A DNA stretch of 64,000 nucleotides from Hymenobacter metallicola (GTDB taxonomy: Bacteria > Bacteroidota > Bacteroidia > Cytophagales > Hymenobacteraceae): NCBI RefSeq assembly GCF_004745645.1, contig NZ_SRMB01000001.1, forward strand, positions 2,108,001 to 2,172,000, given 5' to 3'. Shown here in pieces: positions 50,670 through 60,375 of the stretch. The translations under genes and the position numbers were made by a program. The notes under the pieces are model-generated. The model worked only from the letters and a program-made list of their open reading frames with translations. It was not told the DNA's origin and searched no databases. How positions within the stretch are numbered: position 1 is the stretch's first letter; the number at the start of each line of letters is the position of its first letter.

Positions 50670-51269
50670 ATGGACCTTCTGCAACGAATCCAACGCTGGT
50701 ATCTAATTAACTGTAATGGAGAATGGGAGCATGATTATGGAATTTCTATAACTACCCTGGATAACCCAGGATGGTGGGTTACAATTAATTTAAAGGATAC
50801 TTGTCTGCAAACAGCTGTGCTTCTAAAGCAGCCAACCGTAGAACGTTCTGCTACAAACTGGGTATTCTGGCATATCGAGAATCAGCAATTTATAGCGGCT
50901 GGTGGGCCTGAAAACCTTTCGGAGATTCTCAGCTATTTTTTAGATGAATTACTACCGCAGCAAGGTGACCCAAACGTTGAGTATGAAGTCTGCATCCCTT
51001 TACAAAAGTATCTTGGTAGCATTTGGCGCCGGGCAAACGCCTCATTTGTAAACGAAAGTCAACTGAAGGTTCTATCCTTTTTTGATCCAGAGGACCCAGC
51101 CTCTTACGTTCTGCACGACGAAACCTCATTCAAGCATTTTGAGGAACTAGAAGCTTCTTCTCTTGCAGGCGCAGATACTGTAGCTGAACCAGGGGATATT
51201 ATTACAGTCACTATTGAGGAGCATATGTTTTCTACCAATTTAGGATATAAGGATACTGTGTCGGGTTAA
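50670..51269 (+). CDS. Imm53-family immunity protein with C-terminal extension
   Basis: A 199-residue protein, ATG 50670 (MDLLQRIQRWYLINCNGEWE). Residues 1-95 match immunity protein 53: the RWY-x3-CNGEWEHDYGI start, TTLDNPGWWVTINL, and the later NWVFWHIENQQFIAAGGPEN. Imm53 proteins protect cells against polymorphic toxins delivered by neighbours. About 100 further residues follow (VEYEVCIPLQKYLGSIW, FFDPEDPASYVLHDE), which are not part of the domain as I know it. The gene is visibly AT-rich against its neighbours, which fits recent horizontal transfer. No toxin gene is seen nearby, so it appears to be an orphan immunity gene. Confidence 0.8.
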   Translation: MDLLQRIQRWYLINCNGEWEHDYGISITTLDNPGWWVTINLKDTCLQTAVLLKQPTVERSATNWVFWHIENQQFIAAGGPENLSEILSYFLDELLPQQGDPNVEYEVCIPLQKYLGSIWRRANASFVNESQLKVLSFFDPEDPASYVLHDETSFKHFEELEASSLAGADTVAEPGDIITVTIEEHMFSTNLGYKDTVSG

Positions 51270-51367
51270 GCTATCCTCCCTTCTGCCCGGCTGTCAGCAT
51301 ATCCCGCTGTCGAGTTTGCCCGTAAAAGCCAGTCCGTCGTACAATCTGCCTTGGGAGTCGGTTAAAA

Positions 51368-51380
51368 TGACAATGTGTCA
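51368..51380. promoter_or_regulatory. Inverted repeat TGACA-N3-TGTCA upstream of dnaK
   Basis: TGACA (51368-51372) and TGTCA (51376-51380) form a 13-bp inverted repeat 109 bp before the dnaK ATG. A spaced dyad ahead of a chaperone gene is a reasonable operator candidate for heat-shock control. It differs from CIRCE (TTAGCACTC-N9-GAGTGCTAA). Regulator not known. Confidence 0.4.
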
Positions 51381-51488
51381 CAGAAAAACCCCGTTTTCAG
51401 GGCTGGTACGCTGCTTGTCAGTAGTCCGGCGCGAGTGATTCGCACCCTGAAAGCAGACACATCCAACACAACACATACATCCAATAAA

Positions 51489-53435
51489 ATGGGAAAAATA
51501 ATCGGTATTGACCTCGGCACCACCAACTCGTGCGTGTCCGTTATGGAAGGCAACGAGCCGGTGGTGATTCCAAATAGCGAAGGCCGCCGCACGACTCCGT
51601 CGATTGTGGCGTTCCTCGACAACGGTAAGGGCGAGCGGAAAGTCGGTGACCCGGCCAAACGTCAAGCCATTACCAATCCCCAGAACACGATTCAGTCGAT
51701 TAAGCGCTTTATGGGCCGCGGCTTCTCGGAGGTAACCGAGGAGTCGAAGCACGTGTCGTATCAGCTGGAAAAGGGCTCTAACAACACGGTAGCCGTCAAA
51801 ATCGGGGACCGGCAGTACACGCCCCAGGAAATTTCGGCCATGGTGCTCCAGAAAATGAAGCAGACCGCCGAAGAGTACCTGGGCACCACGGTAACCGAGG
51901 CCGTTATTACGGTTCCGGCCTACTTCAACGACGCCCAGCGCCAGGCCACCAAAGAAGCCGGTGCCATTGCCGGCCTCGACGTGAAGCGCATCATCAACGA
52001 GCCCACGGCTGCTGCCCTGGCCTACGGCCTCGATAAAAAGCACACCGACCAGAAGATTGCCGTCTACGACCTCGGTGGCGGTACCTTCGACATCTCGATT
52101 CTGGAACTTGGCGACGGCGTATTCGAAGTACTGAGCACCAACGGTGACACCCACCTCGGCGGCGACGACTTCGACCAGGTTATCATCAACTTCCTGGCCG
52201 AAACCTTCGCCAGCGAAAACGAAGGCCTCGACCTGCGCAAAGACCCGATGGCCCTGCAGCGCCTGAAAGAAGCCGCGGAGAAAGCCAAAGTAGAGCTGTC
52301 GAGCTCGTCGGAAACCGAAATCAACCTGCCCTACGTAACGGCTACCGCCTCGGGCCCCAAGCACTTGGTGGTAAAGCTGAGCCGCGCTAAGTTTGAGCAG
52401 CTCGCCGATTCGCTGGTGCGCCGCTCGATGGAGCCCGTGAAAAAGGCCCTGCAAGATGCTGGCTTGAGCACGTCCGACATCAACGAGGTAATCCTGGTGG
52501 GTGGTTCGACCCGCATTCCCCGCATCCAGGAGGAGGTAGAGAAGTTCTTCGGCAAGAAGCCTTCGAAAGGCGTTAACCCCGACGAAGTAGTAGCCATCGG
52601 CGCCGCTATTCAAGGTGGTGTTTTGACCGGCGAAGTAAAAGACGTCCTGCTGCTCGACGTAACTCCGCTGAGCCTCGGCATCGAGACCATGGGCGGCGTG
52701 ATGACTAAGCTCATCGAGTCGAACACGACGATTCCGACCAAGAAGTCCGAGACCTTCTCGACGGCTTCCGACAACCAGCCTTCGGTAGAAATCCACGTAC
52801 TGCAGGGCGAGCGTCCCTTGGCTTCGCAGAACCGCACCATTGGCCGCTTCCACCTCGCCGATATTCCGCCAGCACCCCGCGGCGTTCCGCAGATCGAAGT
52901 AACCTTCGACATTGACGCCAACGGTATCCTGCACGTATCGGCCAAAGACAAAGGCACCGGTAAAGAGCAGAAAATCCGCATCGAGGCTTCGTCCGGCTTG
53001 TCGGATGCCGATATCGAGCGGATGCGCAACGAGGCCAAAGCCAACGAAGAGGCTGACAAGCAGGAAAAGGAGCGCATTGAGAAAGTCAACCAGGCCGACT
53101 CGATGATCTTCCAGACCGAGAAGCAGCTGAAAGAGTACGGCGACAAGCTGAGCGCCGGCAACAAGACGGCCGTTGAAAATGCCCTGGCGGACCTGAAGAA
53201 GGCTCACGAGAGCAAAGACCTTGGCCAGATTGAAACCGCTATGACGGCTATCAACGCCGCCTGGCAGGCTGCTTCGCAGGAAATGTACGCTGCCACCCAG
53301 GGTGCCGACGGTCAAGCCCAGCCCCAGGGTTACCCCGGCGGCGACGGCGGCGCCCAAGGTAGCAATGGCCAGCAAGGCCAACCCCACGACAACGTAACCG
53401 ACGTGGACTACGAAGAAGTCGACGGGAACAAGTAA
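51489..53435 (+). CDS. dnaK: Chaperone protein DnaK
   Basis: A 648-residue Hsp70 chaperone. The start at ATG 51489 gives [20 protein letters not shown], the family start; a longer in-frame extension to 51375 is not supported. ATPase domain (about 1-385) with [39 protein letters not shown] and [15 protein letters not shown]; substrate-binding domain (about 390-600) with [14 protein letters not shown] and [15 protein letters not shown]. The C-terminus has a Gly/Gln-rich linker and the usual [11 protein letters not shown] end. Folds proteins with DnaJ and GrpE, whose genes are not adjacent here. A terminator follows. Confidence 0.98.
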   Translation: MGKIIGIDLGTTNSCVSVMEGNEPVVIPNSEGRRTTPSIVAFLDNGKGERKVGDPAKRQAITNPQNTIQSIKRFMGRGFSEVTEESKHVSYQLEKGSNNTVAVKIGDRQYTPQEISAMVLQKMKQTAEEYLGTTVTEAVITVPAYFNDAQRQATKEAGAIAGLDVKRIINEPTAAALAYGLDKKHTDQKIAVYDLGGGTFDISILELGDGVFEVLSTNGDTHLGGDDFDQVIINFLAETFASENEGLDLRKDPMALQRLKEAAEKAKVELSSSSETEINLPYVTATASGPKHLVVKLSRAKFEQLADSLVRRSMEPVKKALQDAGLSTSDINEVILVGGSTRIPRIQEEVEKFFGKKPSKGVNPDEVVAIGAAIQGGVLTGEVKDVLLLDVTPLSLGIETMGGVMTKLIESNTTIPTKKSETFSTASDNQPSVEIHVLQGERPLASQNRTIGRFHLADIPPAPRGVPQIEVTFDIDANGILHVSAKDKGTGKEQKIRIEASSGLSDADIERMRNEAKANEEADKQEKERIEKVNQADSMIFQTEKQLKEYGDKLSAGNKTAVENALADLKKAHESKDLGQIETAMTAINAAWQAASQEMYAATQGADGQAQPQGYPGGDGGAQGSNGQQGQPHDNVTDVDYEEVDGNK

Positions 53436-53453
53436 TTTGTTGTTTGATGATAG

Positions 53454-53487
53454 AAAAGGCCGGGAGCATTGCTTCCGGCCTTTTTTT
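53454..53487 (+). terminator. Intrinsic terminator of dnaK
   Basis: AAAAGGCCGG at 53454-53463 pairs with CCGGCCTTTT at 53475-53484; seven T bases end it. The converging gene at 53506 may use it from the other side through the A-run. Confidence 0.9.
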
Positions 53488-53505
53488 ATTGTAGGTAATC
53501 GTCCC

Positions 53506-53925
53506 TTAAACTGTCACTTGGTCGAGCCAAGCTTTGGCATCTCTTTCATTGTCGAAAAGCCGGTAGGTTAGGGCCGATGCGTGAGCTTCTTTCATTACGA
53601 GATTAACCGACAGGCGTGCAAAGACATCCTGCGGCAGTATCACGGCCCCATATATCTCTTCTCCTTGGGCAGTACGGGTAACCCAGTAATCCTGGATCCA
53701 GGTGCGTTCTTCTTCTGTGTAGGGCGACATCAACTGCTGGTCGCCCAGCATTTTGCGCCACCCCCGGGTGCGGAGCAATTGGCTTGCATGCGTCAGGAAG
53801 GCTTGCATATCGCCCAAGCTCCGCTTACCAGGATTGTACGCCACGATGGCATAGCCATCGGGATGTTCGAGAAGCCGACCAACTGGGTTTTCAAAGTAAA
53901 GCCGGGGGGCCGTTTGTTCAGCCAT
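53506..53925 (-). CDS. Unknown protein, STAS/SpoIIAA-like
   Basis: A 139-residue soluble protein (MAEQTAPRLYFENPVGRLLE). The middle contains PGKRSLGDMQAFLTHASQLL and RGWRKMLGDQQLMSPYTEEE and the end reads YRLFDNERDAKAWLDQVTV. The closing FDNExDAxAWL motif resembles small STAS/SpoIIAA-like proteins common in Bacteroidota, although the fit is by pattern only. No signal peptide. Located between dnaK and the FAD monooxygenase with an AT-rich upstream region. Confidence 0.6.
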   Translation of the reverse strand: MAEQTAPRLYFENPVGRLLEHPDGYAIVAYNPGKRSLGDMQAFLTHASQLLRTRGWRKMLGDQQLMSPYTEEERTWIQDYWVTRTAQGEEIYGAVILPQDVFARLSVNLVMKEAHASALTYRLFDNERDAKAWLDQVTV

Positions 53926-54131
53926 AATTCAATAAGTGGATTCAAAAAAGCACCAAGCGAAATCCGACTCTAATTATTACGGAAGCTCAACGCATAAAGA
54001 TACACTATGAACTAACTTTGTATCTCGATGAACACCTCATTTTACTCGACAAATCATACTACGCCGTATACTAAGGTCCTGTTCTAGAGTTTGTCTTGCG
54101 TAGTAGTGTACTTATTATTCTTTTCTGCTGT

Positions 54132-55277
54132 ATGGCTTCGTTTCTTATTATAGGTGCGGGCATAGGGGGCCTCACCACTGCTCATGCGCTCTTGCAGCAA
54201 GGTCACCAGGTACGCATCTGTGAAGCAGCACCGGAACTGCGCGAAGTAGGCGCAGGCGTGGTGCTCGGGGCCAATGCCATGCGTTACCTGGCCCACCTAG
54301 GTTTGCAACCGGCAATACAAGCCAAAGGCACGCCGGTTACTCGGCTGTCGCTCTGCGACCACCAAGGCAACCAGCTACAGACAGCTGATCCTTCTTTTTT
54401 TTCGCAGAAAGTAGGCTACGATAATCTGGGCATCCACCGGGCGGCTTTGCAGCGGGCCTTATTAGTTGGTCTGCCAACCGGTACCGTCCGCCTGGGCGCA
54501 CAGTTTACCAGCTTTCAGACGACGAACTCGGGAGTACGGGCCTACTTTGCCGACGGGAGTCAGGCAGAAGCTGATGCGCTTATTGCCGCCGACGGGTTGA
54601 AGTCGCCAGTCCGGACCCAGTTGCTGCCCCGGGTGCAGCCGCGCTACGCGGGCTATACCTGCTGGCGGGCCGTAGTAGACGCCTCGGCGCTGCACCTGCC
54701 CGAGGGTAGCTCAGTAGAAATCTGGGGCAATGCCGGCCGGCGCATCGGCTATGTACCGGTGGGCCAGGGCAAGGTTTACTGGTTTGCTTGTCTTAACAGC
54801 GCAGAGCCGAACAGCCCAATATTTAGGGCCTTCCGTACAACCGATTTGCAGCAGACATTCGCCGATTTTCCGGCTCCTATTCCGGCTCTGCTAGCTCTTA
54901 CCACCGATGCTCAACTGTTGTGGAATGATATCCTGGATCTGCCTCCCCTGCCTCACTTAGCCTACGGCCGCGTCCTGCTGCTAGGTGACGCCGGCCACGC
55001 TACAACTCCCAACATGGGGCAAGGCGCAGGCCAGGCCGTGGAAGACGCGGCCGTATTGGCCCGCTGCCTGGTAGCGACAACCGACATTCCAGCCGCTTTT
55101 CAAGCCTTTGAACGGCGCCGTCTACCCCGCACAACACGGATTGTGAATACCTCCTGGCAGCTAGGCAAGCTGGCCCAGTTGGAAAACCCTGCCCTGATTG
55201 CGCTACGCAATACTTTTATGCGCCTGCTTCCCCAGGCGGTAAGTCAGCGGCAAATGGCCTGGCTCTACGAACTCTAA
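54132..55277 (+). CDS. FAD-dependent monooxygenase
   Basis: A 381-residue group A flavin monooxygenase. The start at ATG 54132 puts the FAD motif FLIIGAGIGGLTTAHALLQQ almost at the N-terminus. Then comes VGAGVVLGANAMRYLAHLGL. The second FAD motif is RVLLLGDAGHATTPNMGQGA (about residue 285), followed by AVEDAAVLARCL, as in aromatic hydroxylases (salicylate, 6-hydroxynicotinate type). FAD and NAD(P)H are used to add oxygen to an aromatic or similar ring. An upstream in-frame ATG at 54096 adds a hydrophobic stretch not found in the family. Substrate unknown. Confidence 0.9.
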   Translation: MASFLIIGAGIGGLTTAHALLQQGHQVRICEAAPELREVGAGVVLGANAMRYLAHLGLQPAIQAKGTPVTRLSLCDHQGNQLQTADPSFFSQKVGYDNLGIHRAALQRALLVGLPTGTVRLGAQFTSFQTTNSGVRAYFADGSQAEADALIAADGLKSPVRTQLLPRVQPRYAGYTCWRAVVDASALHLPEGSSVEIWGNAGRRIGYVPVGQGKVYWFACLNSAEPNSPIFRAFRTTDLQQTFADFPAPIPALLALTTDAQLLWNDILDLPPLPHLAYGRVLLLGDAGHATTPNMGQGAGQAVEDAAVLARCLVATTDIPAAFQAFERRRLPRTTRIVNTSWQLGKLAQLENPALIALRNTFMRLLPQAVSQRQMAWLYEL

Positions 55278-55288
55278 CCAACTATACC

Positions 55289-56455
55289 TCAGGTCGACAA
55301 CTCCTTTTTGGGCGTAGGCGCAGCAACTTCCTGCTCCTCTTCTTCCTCTTCCTCTTCAAAGCCCTCCTGTATCTTTTCTTCGGCTTCCTGGTAATCCTCT
55401 ATATCCGCCTGCTCGCAGTTTTCCTCCTGCATAACTTTGTCCTGGGGCTCGTAGCTAAGCTTGATATAGATAGGGAAATGGTCGGAGCCCACGTAAGGTA
55501 GCCGCTCAATGTCATCCACTTTAAAATCCGGGGAGACAAATACGTGGTCAAGGGGCCAACGGAGCAGCATGTAGTCGGCGTGGAACGTGGGCAGCAGGCC
55601 GCGGCCCACGCGTGGATCGAGCAGGCCGCTTATGCGCCGAAACAACTCGGAGGTGTGGGACCACGCCACGTCGTTCATGTCCCCGAACACAATAGTCGGG
55701 GCTTCTTTCTCACTGATTTCCTTGCCCACGAGCAGTAGCTCGGCGTCGCGTTTGGTACTGGTTTTCGACTCTGCCGGTGCGGGAGGCTTGGGATGCAGCC
55801 CGTACAAACGCACTTTTGTATGGCCGTCGGGCAACAGTACCTGCCCGTGCAGGGACGGCACATCATCGTCGAGCAAATACTTTATTTCGCACTTTTCCAG
55901 GGGCAGGCGCGAAAAAAACAGCAGGCCGTAGGTGTTATCCAGGGGCTCGTGGCAGGTGTAGGGATGCGTAGCTTCCAGGGGCCGGAGCTGCTCATACCAC
56001 CACTGATCCGTCTCCACGGCCATAATCAGGTCGGGGTCAATTTCCTGGAGTACGGCCAGGGCCCGGGCACCCTGCTTGTTATACTGCAGCACGTTCATCA
56101 CGGCCAAGCTCAGGTGCCGGTTGCCGTCGGCCCGGGTACTATCGGCTATCTGCTTGCTGGCAACGGGAGTGTAGGGCACAATCCGGAACGCTTGGTAGGC
56201 CACGGCGGCGGCCAAGGCCCCGAGGGCGCCCAGGCCCCAATAGCCCGGCAGCCGGTGCCAGCCCAGCAGCAGGGCTCCGGCCATGGTCAGCAGGGCCACC
56301 GTTACAATCTGTAGGCGGGGAAAGTCGAAGATGCGGATCCACCAGGCCGTTTCCCGTAGCAAGGGCAGCAGTGTAGCTACCAAGGATGCTACTGTCAGCA
56401 ACAGCACCAGCCCGTGGGCAATTACCATCCAAAGGGGAGCATCGAGGTCAGGCAC
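55289..56455 (-). CDS. Membrane-anchored endonuclease/exonuclease/phosphatase family protein
   Basis: A 388-residue protein with three N-terminal membrane spans (about 8-105: VIAHGLVLLLTVASLVATLL, IVTVALLTMAGALLLGW, LGALGALAAAVAYQAF). The EEP catalytic domain (about 125-345) has AVMNVLQYNKQG, a Glu in DPDLIMAVETDQWW, the Asp-Asn pair in IVFGDMNDVAW, and Asp-His in PYVGSDHFPIY. It ends with a Glu-rich tail (about 15 Glu). Acts on a phosphodiester, perhaps of lipids or nucleotides, at the outer face of the inner membrane. GTG 56455 is used as start; an ATG at 56428 is also possible. The stop lies 11 bp from the converging monooxygenase. Confidence 0.85.
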   Translation of the reverse strand: MPDLDAPLWMVIAHGLVLLLTVASLVATLLPLLRETAWWIRIFDFPRLQIVTVALLTMAGALLLGWHRLPGYWGLGALGALAAAVAYQAFRIVPYTPVASKQIADSTRADGNRHLSLAVMNVLQYNKQGARALAVLQEIDPDLIMAVETDQWWYEQLRPLEATHPYTCHEPLDNTYGLLFFSRLPLEKCEIKYLLDDDVPSLHGQVLLPDGHTKVRLYGLHPKPPAPAESKTSTKRDAELLLVGKEISEKEAPTIVFGDMNDVAWSHTSELFRRISGLLDPRVGRGLLPTFHADYMLLRWPLDHVFVSPDFKVDDIERLPYVGSDHFPIYIKLSYEPQDKVMQEENCEQADIEDYQEAEEKIQEGFEEEEEEEEQEVAAPTPKKELST

Positions 56456-56559
56456 TTACAAAGAATATTGGGAGGTGGGAGGTTATAACTTGCTGAAACA
56501 ACGAAGTTAGGGTTTCATCTTTCATCCTGCCTTCCTGGCGTTGTCCAAAAACCACCGTG

Positions 56560-57111
56560 CTACTCATCATTGAAGCCGCCTTTGCGAAGCTCCTCAATGG
56601 TGCGCATCACTTTGTCTTTAAGCGAAGTACGGTACTTTTCCAATACATCGGCCAGGCGGGCGTTGCTAAGCGCCAGGATTTGCGTGGCCAGCACAGCGGC
56701 GTTGGCGGCCCCATCGATGGCCACCGTAGCCACGGGTACCCCCGCGGGCATTTGCAGCATGGAAAGCACCGAATCCAGGCCCCGGATGGAAGTCGAGGAG
56801 TTGATAGGCACTCCGATAACAGGCAGCGTGGTGAAGGAGGCCAGCATGCCCGGCAAATGAGCGGCCCCGCCTCCACCGGCTATTATGACCCGCATACCGC
56901 GCTTCCGAGCCGTTTCACCGTACTCGATGAGACGATACGGCGTGCGGTGGGGCGATACCAGCGTGATTTCGTGGGGCACACCAAACTGCCGCAGCACTTC
57001 GGCCGCCGCAGCCATGATTTTGAGGTCGGACTGACTACCCATGACGATGCCCACCAGTGGGGTGTCACGGTAGTCGTCGGCGGGCGGGCCCGCAGCAGAG
57101 GCAGTAGTCAT
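56560..57111 (-). CDS. purE: N5-carboxyaminoimidazole ribonucleotide mutase PurE
   Basis: A 183-residue class I PurE. After the start at ATG 57111, a short Ala/Pro-rich lead precedes PLVGIVMGSQSDLKIMAAAA; then LVSPHRTPYRLIEYGETAR and IIAGGGGAAHLPGMLAS with PVIGVPINSS. These are the substrate-binding loops of the octameric mutase that moves the carboxylate of N5-CAIR to C4 in purine synthesis. No purK is adjacent. Divergent from the MarC gene. Confidence 0.95.
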   Translation of the reverse strand: MTTASAAGPPADDYRDTPLVGIVMGSQSDLKIMAAAAEVLRQFGVPHEITLVSPHRTPYRLIEYGETARKRGMRVIIAGGGGAAHLPGMLASFTTLPVIGVPINSSTSIRGLDSVLSMLQMPAGVPVATVAIDGAANAAVLATQILALSNARLADVLEKYRTSLKDKVMRTIEELRKGGFNDE

Positions 57112-57209
57112 GCAAATAGGATGAAAAAAAGGCGGGTGGGGAGCCGTATAAGCGCTTGTACGCGACACTAAGACTACGGTTGGCTTTCCGAACATACCTT
57201 TTTAACCTG

Positions 57210-57239
57210 TTTGCTGCTACTCAATCCCTCGTACCTTTA
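57210..57239 (+). promoter_or_regulatory. Candidate promoter of the MarC-family gene
   Basis: TTTG at 57210-57213 and TACCTTTA at 57232-57239, 18 bp apart, fit the Bacteroidota -33/-7 layout (TTTG, TAnnTTTG) with one mismatch. It lies 28 bp before the ATG at 57268. Confidence 0.45.
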
Positions 57240-57267
57240 CCCGCCTTCCACTTCCCCACTACGGTAC

Positions 57268-57885
57268 ATGGAAATCCTACTCGCCACCTTTACTACCTTG
57301 TTTTCGGTTGTGAATCCCTTCGGGGCTATGCCGGTCTTTCTCACCCTGACGGAGGAAGACTCGCCCAGCCACCGCGCCCAGATTGGGCTACGGGCCTGTA
57401 TGTACATGGTGGGCGTCCTGTCGGTGTCCTTTTTCGCGGGCCAGTACGTGCTCAACTTCTTCGGTATCAACATTCACCACCTGCGCATTGCCGGCGGCAT
57501 TCTGTTGATGCGCTCCGCCTTCGACCTGCTGACGCCCGGCGGCAACCGGGCCAAAGTATCGGAGGCCACGCTGGAGGAGAGTATGCACAAGGAAGATATT
57601 TCCTTCACGCCCCTGGCCATGCCCATGCTGTCGGGGCCGGGCTCGATGGCCGTGTGCATCGGCTTGTTCACGGAAAAGCTTACTTATCTCGACATGGGCC
57701 TGATCTTCTTTGGCTTTGTGCTGGTAGCCGTGGCCAGCTACATTATCCTGATGTCGTCGCTGCGCCTGACGCGGTTTTTGGGCCGGCCGGGTATGGCCGC
57801 CCTGGCCCGTATTATGGGCTTTCTGACCCTGGCCATCGGTGTCAACTTTCTGGCGACGGCCATCAAAGCCCTGTTTCAGGAATAA
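57268..57885 (+). CDS. MarC family membrane protein
   Basis: A 205-residue protein with six hydrophobic segments. The start at ATG 57268 gives MEILLATFTTLFSVVNPFGA; the NPFGAMPVFLTLTE signature and the later PLAMPMLSGPGSMAVCIG are diagnostic of the MarC/UPF0056 group. The role of MarC is not settled; despite the name it does not give multi-drug resistance. Divergent from purE. Confidence 0.9.
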   Translation: MEILLATFTTLFSVVNPFGAMPVFLTLTEEDSPSHRAQIGLRACMYMVGVLSVSFFAGQYVLNFFGINIHHLRIAGGILLMRSAFDLLTPGGNRAKVSEATLEESMHKEDISFTPLAMPMLSGPGSMAVCIGLFTEKLTYLDMGLIFFGFVLVAVASYIILMSSLRLTRFLGRPGMAALARIMGFLTLAIGVNFLATAIKALFQE

Positions 57886-58008
57886 GCACCCCTACCCATT
57901 CGGACCTCGTTAAACCGGTGGCCCGCGTGCTACCGGGTAGCCTGCTGGCCCAAAATGCCGTACTAGCTACTATTCCCCGTTTTCTTTAGCTGCTCCTAAT
58001 TTCCCGCC

Positions 58009-59064
58009 ATGGCTGTTTTTGATACAACCGAGCATTCCCACCGCCGCTTCAACCCGCTTACCGGGGAATGGATTCTCGTGTCGCCGCACCGCTCGAAGCG
58101 GCCCTGGCAGGGTCAGCAGGAAGAGCCCGAGGCCGAAACCCGCCCGGCCTACGACCCTACTTGCTACCTCTGCCCCGGCAACACCCGCGCCAACGGCGCC
58201 GTGAACCCGCCCTACGATAGCACCTTTGTTTTCGACAACGACTTTGCCGCGCTGCAAACCGATGTACCCCCCGGCGACGTGAACGTAGGCGGCCTGCTTC
58301 GGGCCGAGGCCGAGTCGGGTATAGCCCGCGTTATCTGCTTTTCACCCCGCCACGACCTGACCCTGCCGGAAATGGAGCCGGCCGCTATTCGGCGGGTGGT
58401 GGATGTGTGGGTAGAGCAATACCAGGAGCTGGGCGCCCGGCCGGATATCAACTACGTGCAGATCTTCGAGAACAAGGGCTTCATGATGGGCTGCTCGAAT
58501 CCCCACCCCCACGGGCAGATCTGGGCCCAGCGCACCGTACCCGCCGATCCGGCCAAGGAAACGGTGCAGCAAGCCGCCTATTGGCAGGAGCACAAGCGTA
58601 GCCTGCTGGCTGCCTACCTGGAGCTCGAGCTCCGGGAGCAAACCCGCGTGGTGTACCAGAACGAGCATTTTGTGACCCTGGTGCCCTACTGGGCCGTGTG
58701 GCCCTTCGAGACCATGCTGCTGCCGCGCCGCCACGTCACGTCCATTGAGCAGCTGACGGCCGAGGAAAAAGACAGCTTTGCCACGGCCCTGCGCGACCTG
58801 ACCATCCGCTACGACAACCTGTTTCAGATTTCGTTTCCGTACTCGGCCGGTATTCACCAGCGCCCCACCGACGGCCAGGCGCACGCAAGCTGGCACTTGC
58901 ACATGCACTTCTACCCGCCCCTGCTGCGCTCGGCCACGGTGCGCAAGTTTATGGTAGGCTATGAAATGCTGGCCAATCCCCAGCGCGATATTACCCCGGA
59001 GTGGGCCGCCGACCGGCTGCGCAGCCTGCCCACGGTGCACTACAAGCAGGCGGCGAAGGAGTAG
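58009..59064 (+). CDS. galT: Galactose-1-phosphate uridylyltransferase
   Basis: A 351-residue Leloir-pathway enzyme that exchanges UMP between UDP-glucose and galactose-1-phosphate. [20 protein letters not shown] near the start binds the nucleotide. The active-site His lies in [15 protein letters not shown] (HPH, about residue 165). A second His cluster is [12 protein letters not shown] (about residue 290). The CYLCPGN motif (about residue 45) may hold a zinc Cys. No galK or galE nearby, although MarC precedes. Followed by a terminator. Confidence 0.95.
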   Translation: MAVFDTTEHSHRRFNPLTGEWILVSPHRSKRPWQGQQEEPEAETRPAYDPTCYLCPGNTRANGAVNPPYDSTFVFDNDFAALQTDVPPGDVNVGGLLRAEAESGIARVICFSPRHDLTLPEMEPAAIRRVVDVWVEQYQELGARPDINYVQIFENKGFMMGCSNPHPHGQIWAQRTVPADPAKETVQQAAYWQEHKRSLLAAYLELELREQTRVVYQNEHFVTLVPYWAVWPFETMLLPRRHVTSIEQLTAEEKDSFATALRDLTIRYDNLFQISFPYSAGIHQRPTDGQAHASWHLHMHFYPPLLRSATVRKFMVGYEMLANPQRDITPEWAADRLRSLPTVHYKQAAKE

Positions 59065-59127
59065 CCTTCCCTGGCTTTGCCGGCAGCGTGAGGCCCTGCG
59101 CGCAGCACGACCCGCCCTTTTTACCCC

Positions 59128-59162
59128 AAAGCCCTAACGCCCAAGCAGGCGTTAGGGCTTTT
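59128..59162 (+). terminator. Intrinsic terminator of galT
   Basis: AAAGCCCTAACGCC and GGCGTTAGGGCTTTT arms around a five-base loop, 63 bp after the galT stop. Confidence 0.88.
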
Positions 59163-59296
59163 CAGTGCAGGTCATTCCAGGGCGGATGGCTGCGGCCCTC
59201 AGCCTCGCCAGGACAGCGGAAAAAACCACTATTCAGCGCATTGCTCCCCGGCAGGCCGTAACTTGCGCCCGATTTCAGGCCCAGTGCCCCTACCTT

Positions 59297-60346
59297 ATGC
59301 TCAAAAACGACCTGCTGCTCCGCGCCGCCCGTGGCGAAGAAACCGAACGTACTCCCGTATGGCTTATGCGCCAAGCGGGCCGCATCCTGCCCGAATACCG
59401 TGCCCTGCGGGGCCGCCTGAGCGGTTTTAAGGAGCTGGTAGAAACCCCGGAGTTGGCCGCAGAAGTCACGATTCAGCCCGTGGACGCCCTGGACGTGGAC
59501 GCCGCCATTATTTTCTCCGACATCCTGGTCGTGCCCGAGGCCATGGGCCTGACCTACGAGATGGTAGAAGCCCGGGGTCCCTTGTTTCCCGAAACCATCA
59601 AAACGGCCCAGGATGTGGCCCGCATGCGTGTAGCCGACCCCGAAGAGCACTTGGGCTACGTGCTCGAAGCCATTCGCGTCACCAAACGGGCCCTCAACGG
59701 GCGGGTACCCCTGATTGGCTTTGCCGGCGCCCCCTGGACGATTCTGGCCTACATGGTGGAAGGCCACGGCTCCAAGACCTTTTCCAAGGCCCGCCGCCTG
59801 CTTTATACCAATCCGCAGCTGGCCCACGAGCTGCTGCGCAAAATCACCGACACCACCATTACCTACCTGCGGGCCCAGGTAGAAGCCGGGGCCAACCTGG
59901 TGCAGGTATTCGACTCCTGGGCCGGCATTCTGCCCCCCGACCACTACCAGGAATTCTCGGCCCGCTACATTGCCGAAATCTGCGACGCCATGCCCGCCGA
60001 TACGCCCGTGACGGTGTTTGCCAAGGGCGCCTGGTTTGCCGTGTCCGACTTCGCCCGCTTCAACTGCCGCACCATCGGCCTCGACTGGAACGAGGATCCG
60101 CGGGCAGTGCGCGCCGCCATCGGCGACGCCAAAACCCTGCAAGGCAACCTCGACCCCTGCGCCCTGTACGGCAGCCGGGAGCAGGTGCAGGCAGCTACCA
60201 TCGAGATGCTGCGCCGCTTCGGCCCCCACCGCCACATTGCCAACCTAGGCCACGGCGTTTATCCCGACACCGACCCCGATAACGTGCGCGTCTTTGTAAA
60301 CACCGTGAAGGAGTTCAGCACCCTGGCCCGGGAAGGAGCTATTTAA
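59297..60346 (+). CDS. hemE: Uroporphyrinogen decarboxylase
   Basis: A 349-residue haem-pathway enzyme that decarboxylates uroporphyrinogen III to coproporphyrinogen III. The start at ATG 59297 fits the family; the motif [20 protein letters not shown] carries the substrate-binding Arg pair. [15 protein letters not shown] gives a catalytic Asp, and [20 protein letters not shown] the second signature. The end [20 protein letters not shown] is standard. Normal length. It stands alone; other haem genes are elsewhere. Confidence 0.96.
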   Translation: MLKNDLLLRAARGEETERTPVWLMRQAGRILPEYRALRGRLSGFKELVETPELAAEVTIQPVDALDVDAAIIFSDILVVPEAMGLTYEMVEARGPLFPETIKTAQDVARMRVADPEEHLGYVLEAIRVTKRALNGRVPLIGFAGAPWTILAYMVEGHGSKTFSKARRLLYTNPQLAHELLRKITDTTITYLRAQVEAGANLVQVFDSWAGILPPDHYQEFSARYIAEICDAMPADTPVTVFAKGAWFAVSDFARFNCRTIGLDWNEDPRAVRAAIGDAKTLQGNLDPCALYGSREQVQAATIEMLRRFGPHRHIANLGHGVYPDTDPDNVRVFVNTVKEFSTLAREGAI

Positions 60347-60375
60347 ATTTCTATCTGGGTAATGATACGGCCTGC

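Noticed and set aside
51378..53387. 669-codon minus-strand frame
   Set aside because: Antisense to dnaK. Such frames are known opposite Hsp70 genes and are not evidence of a gene.
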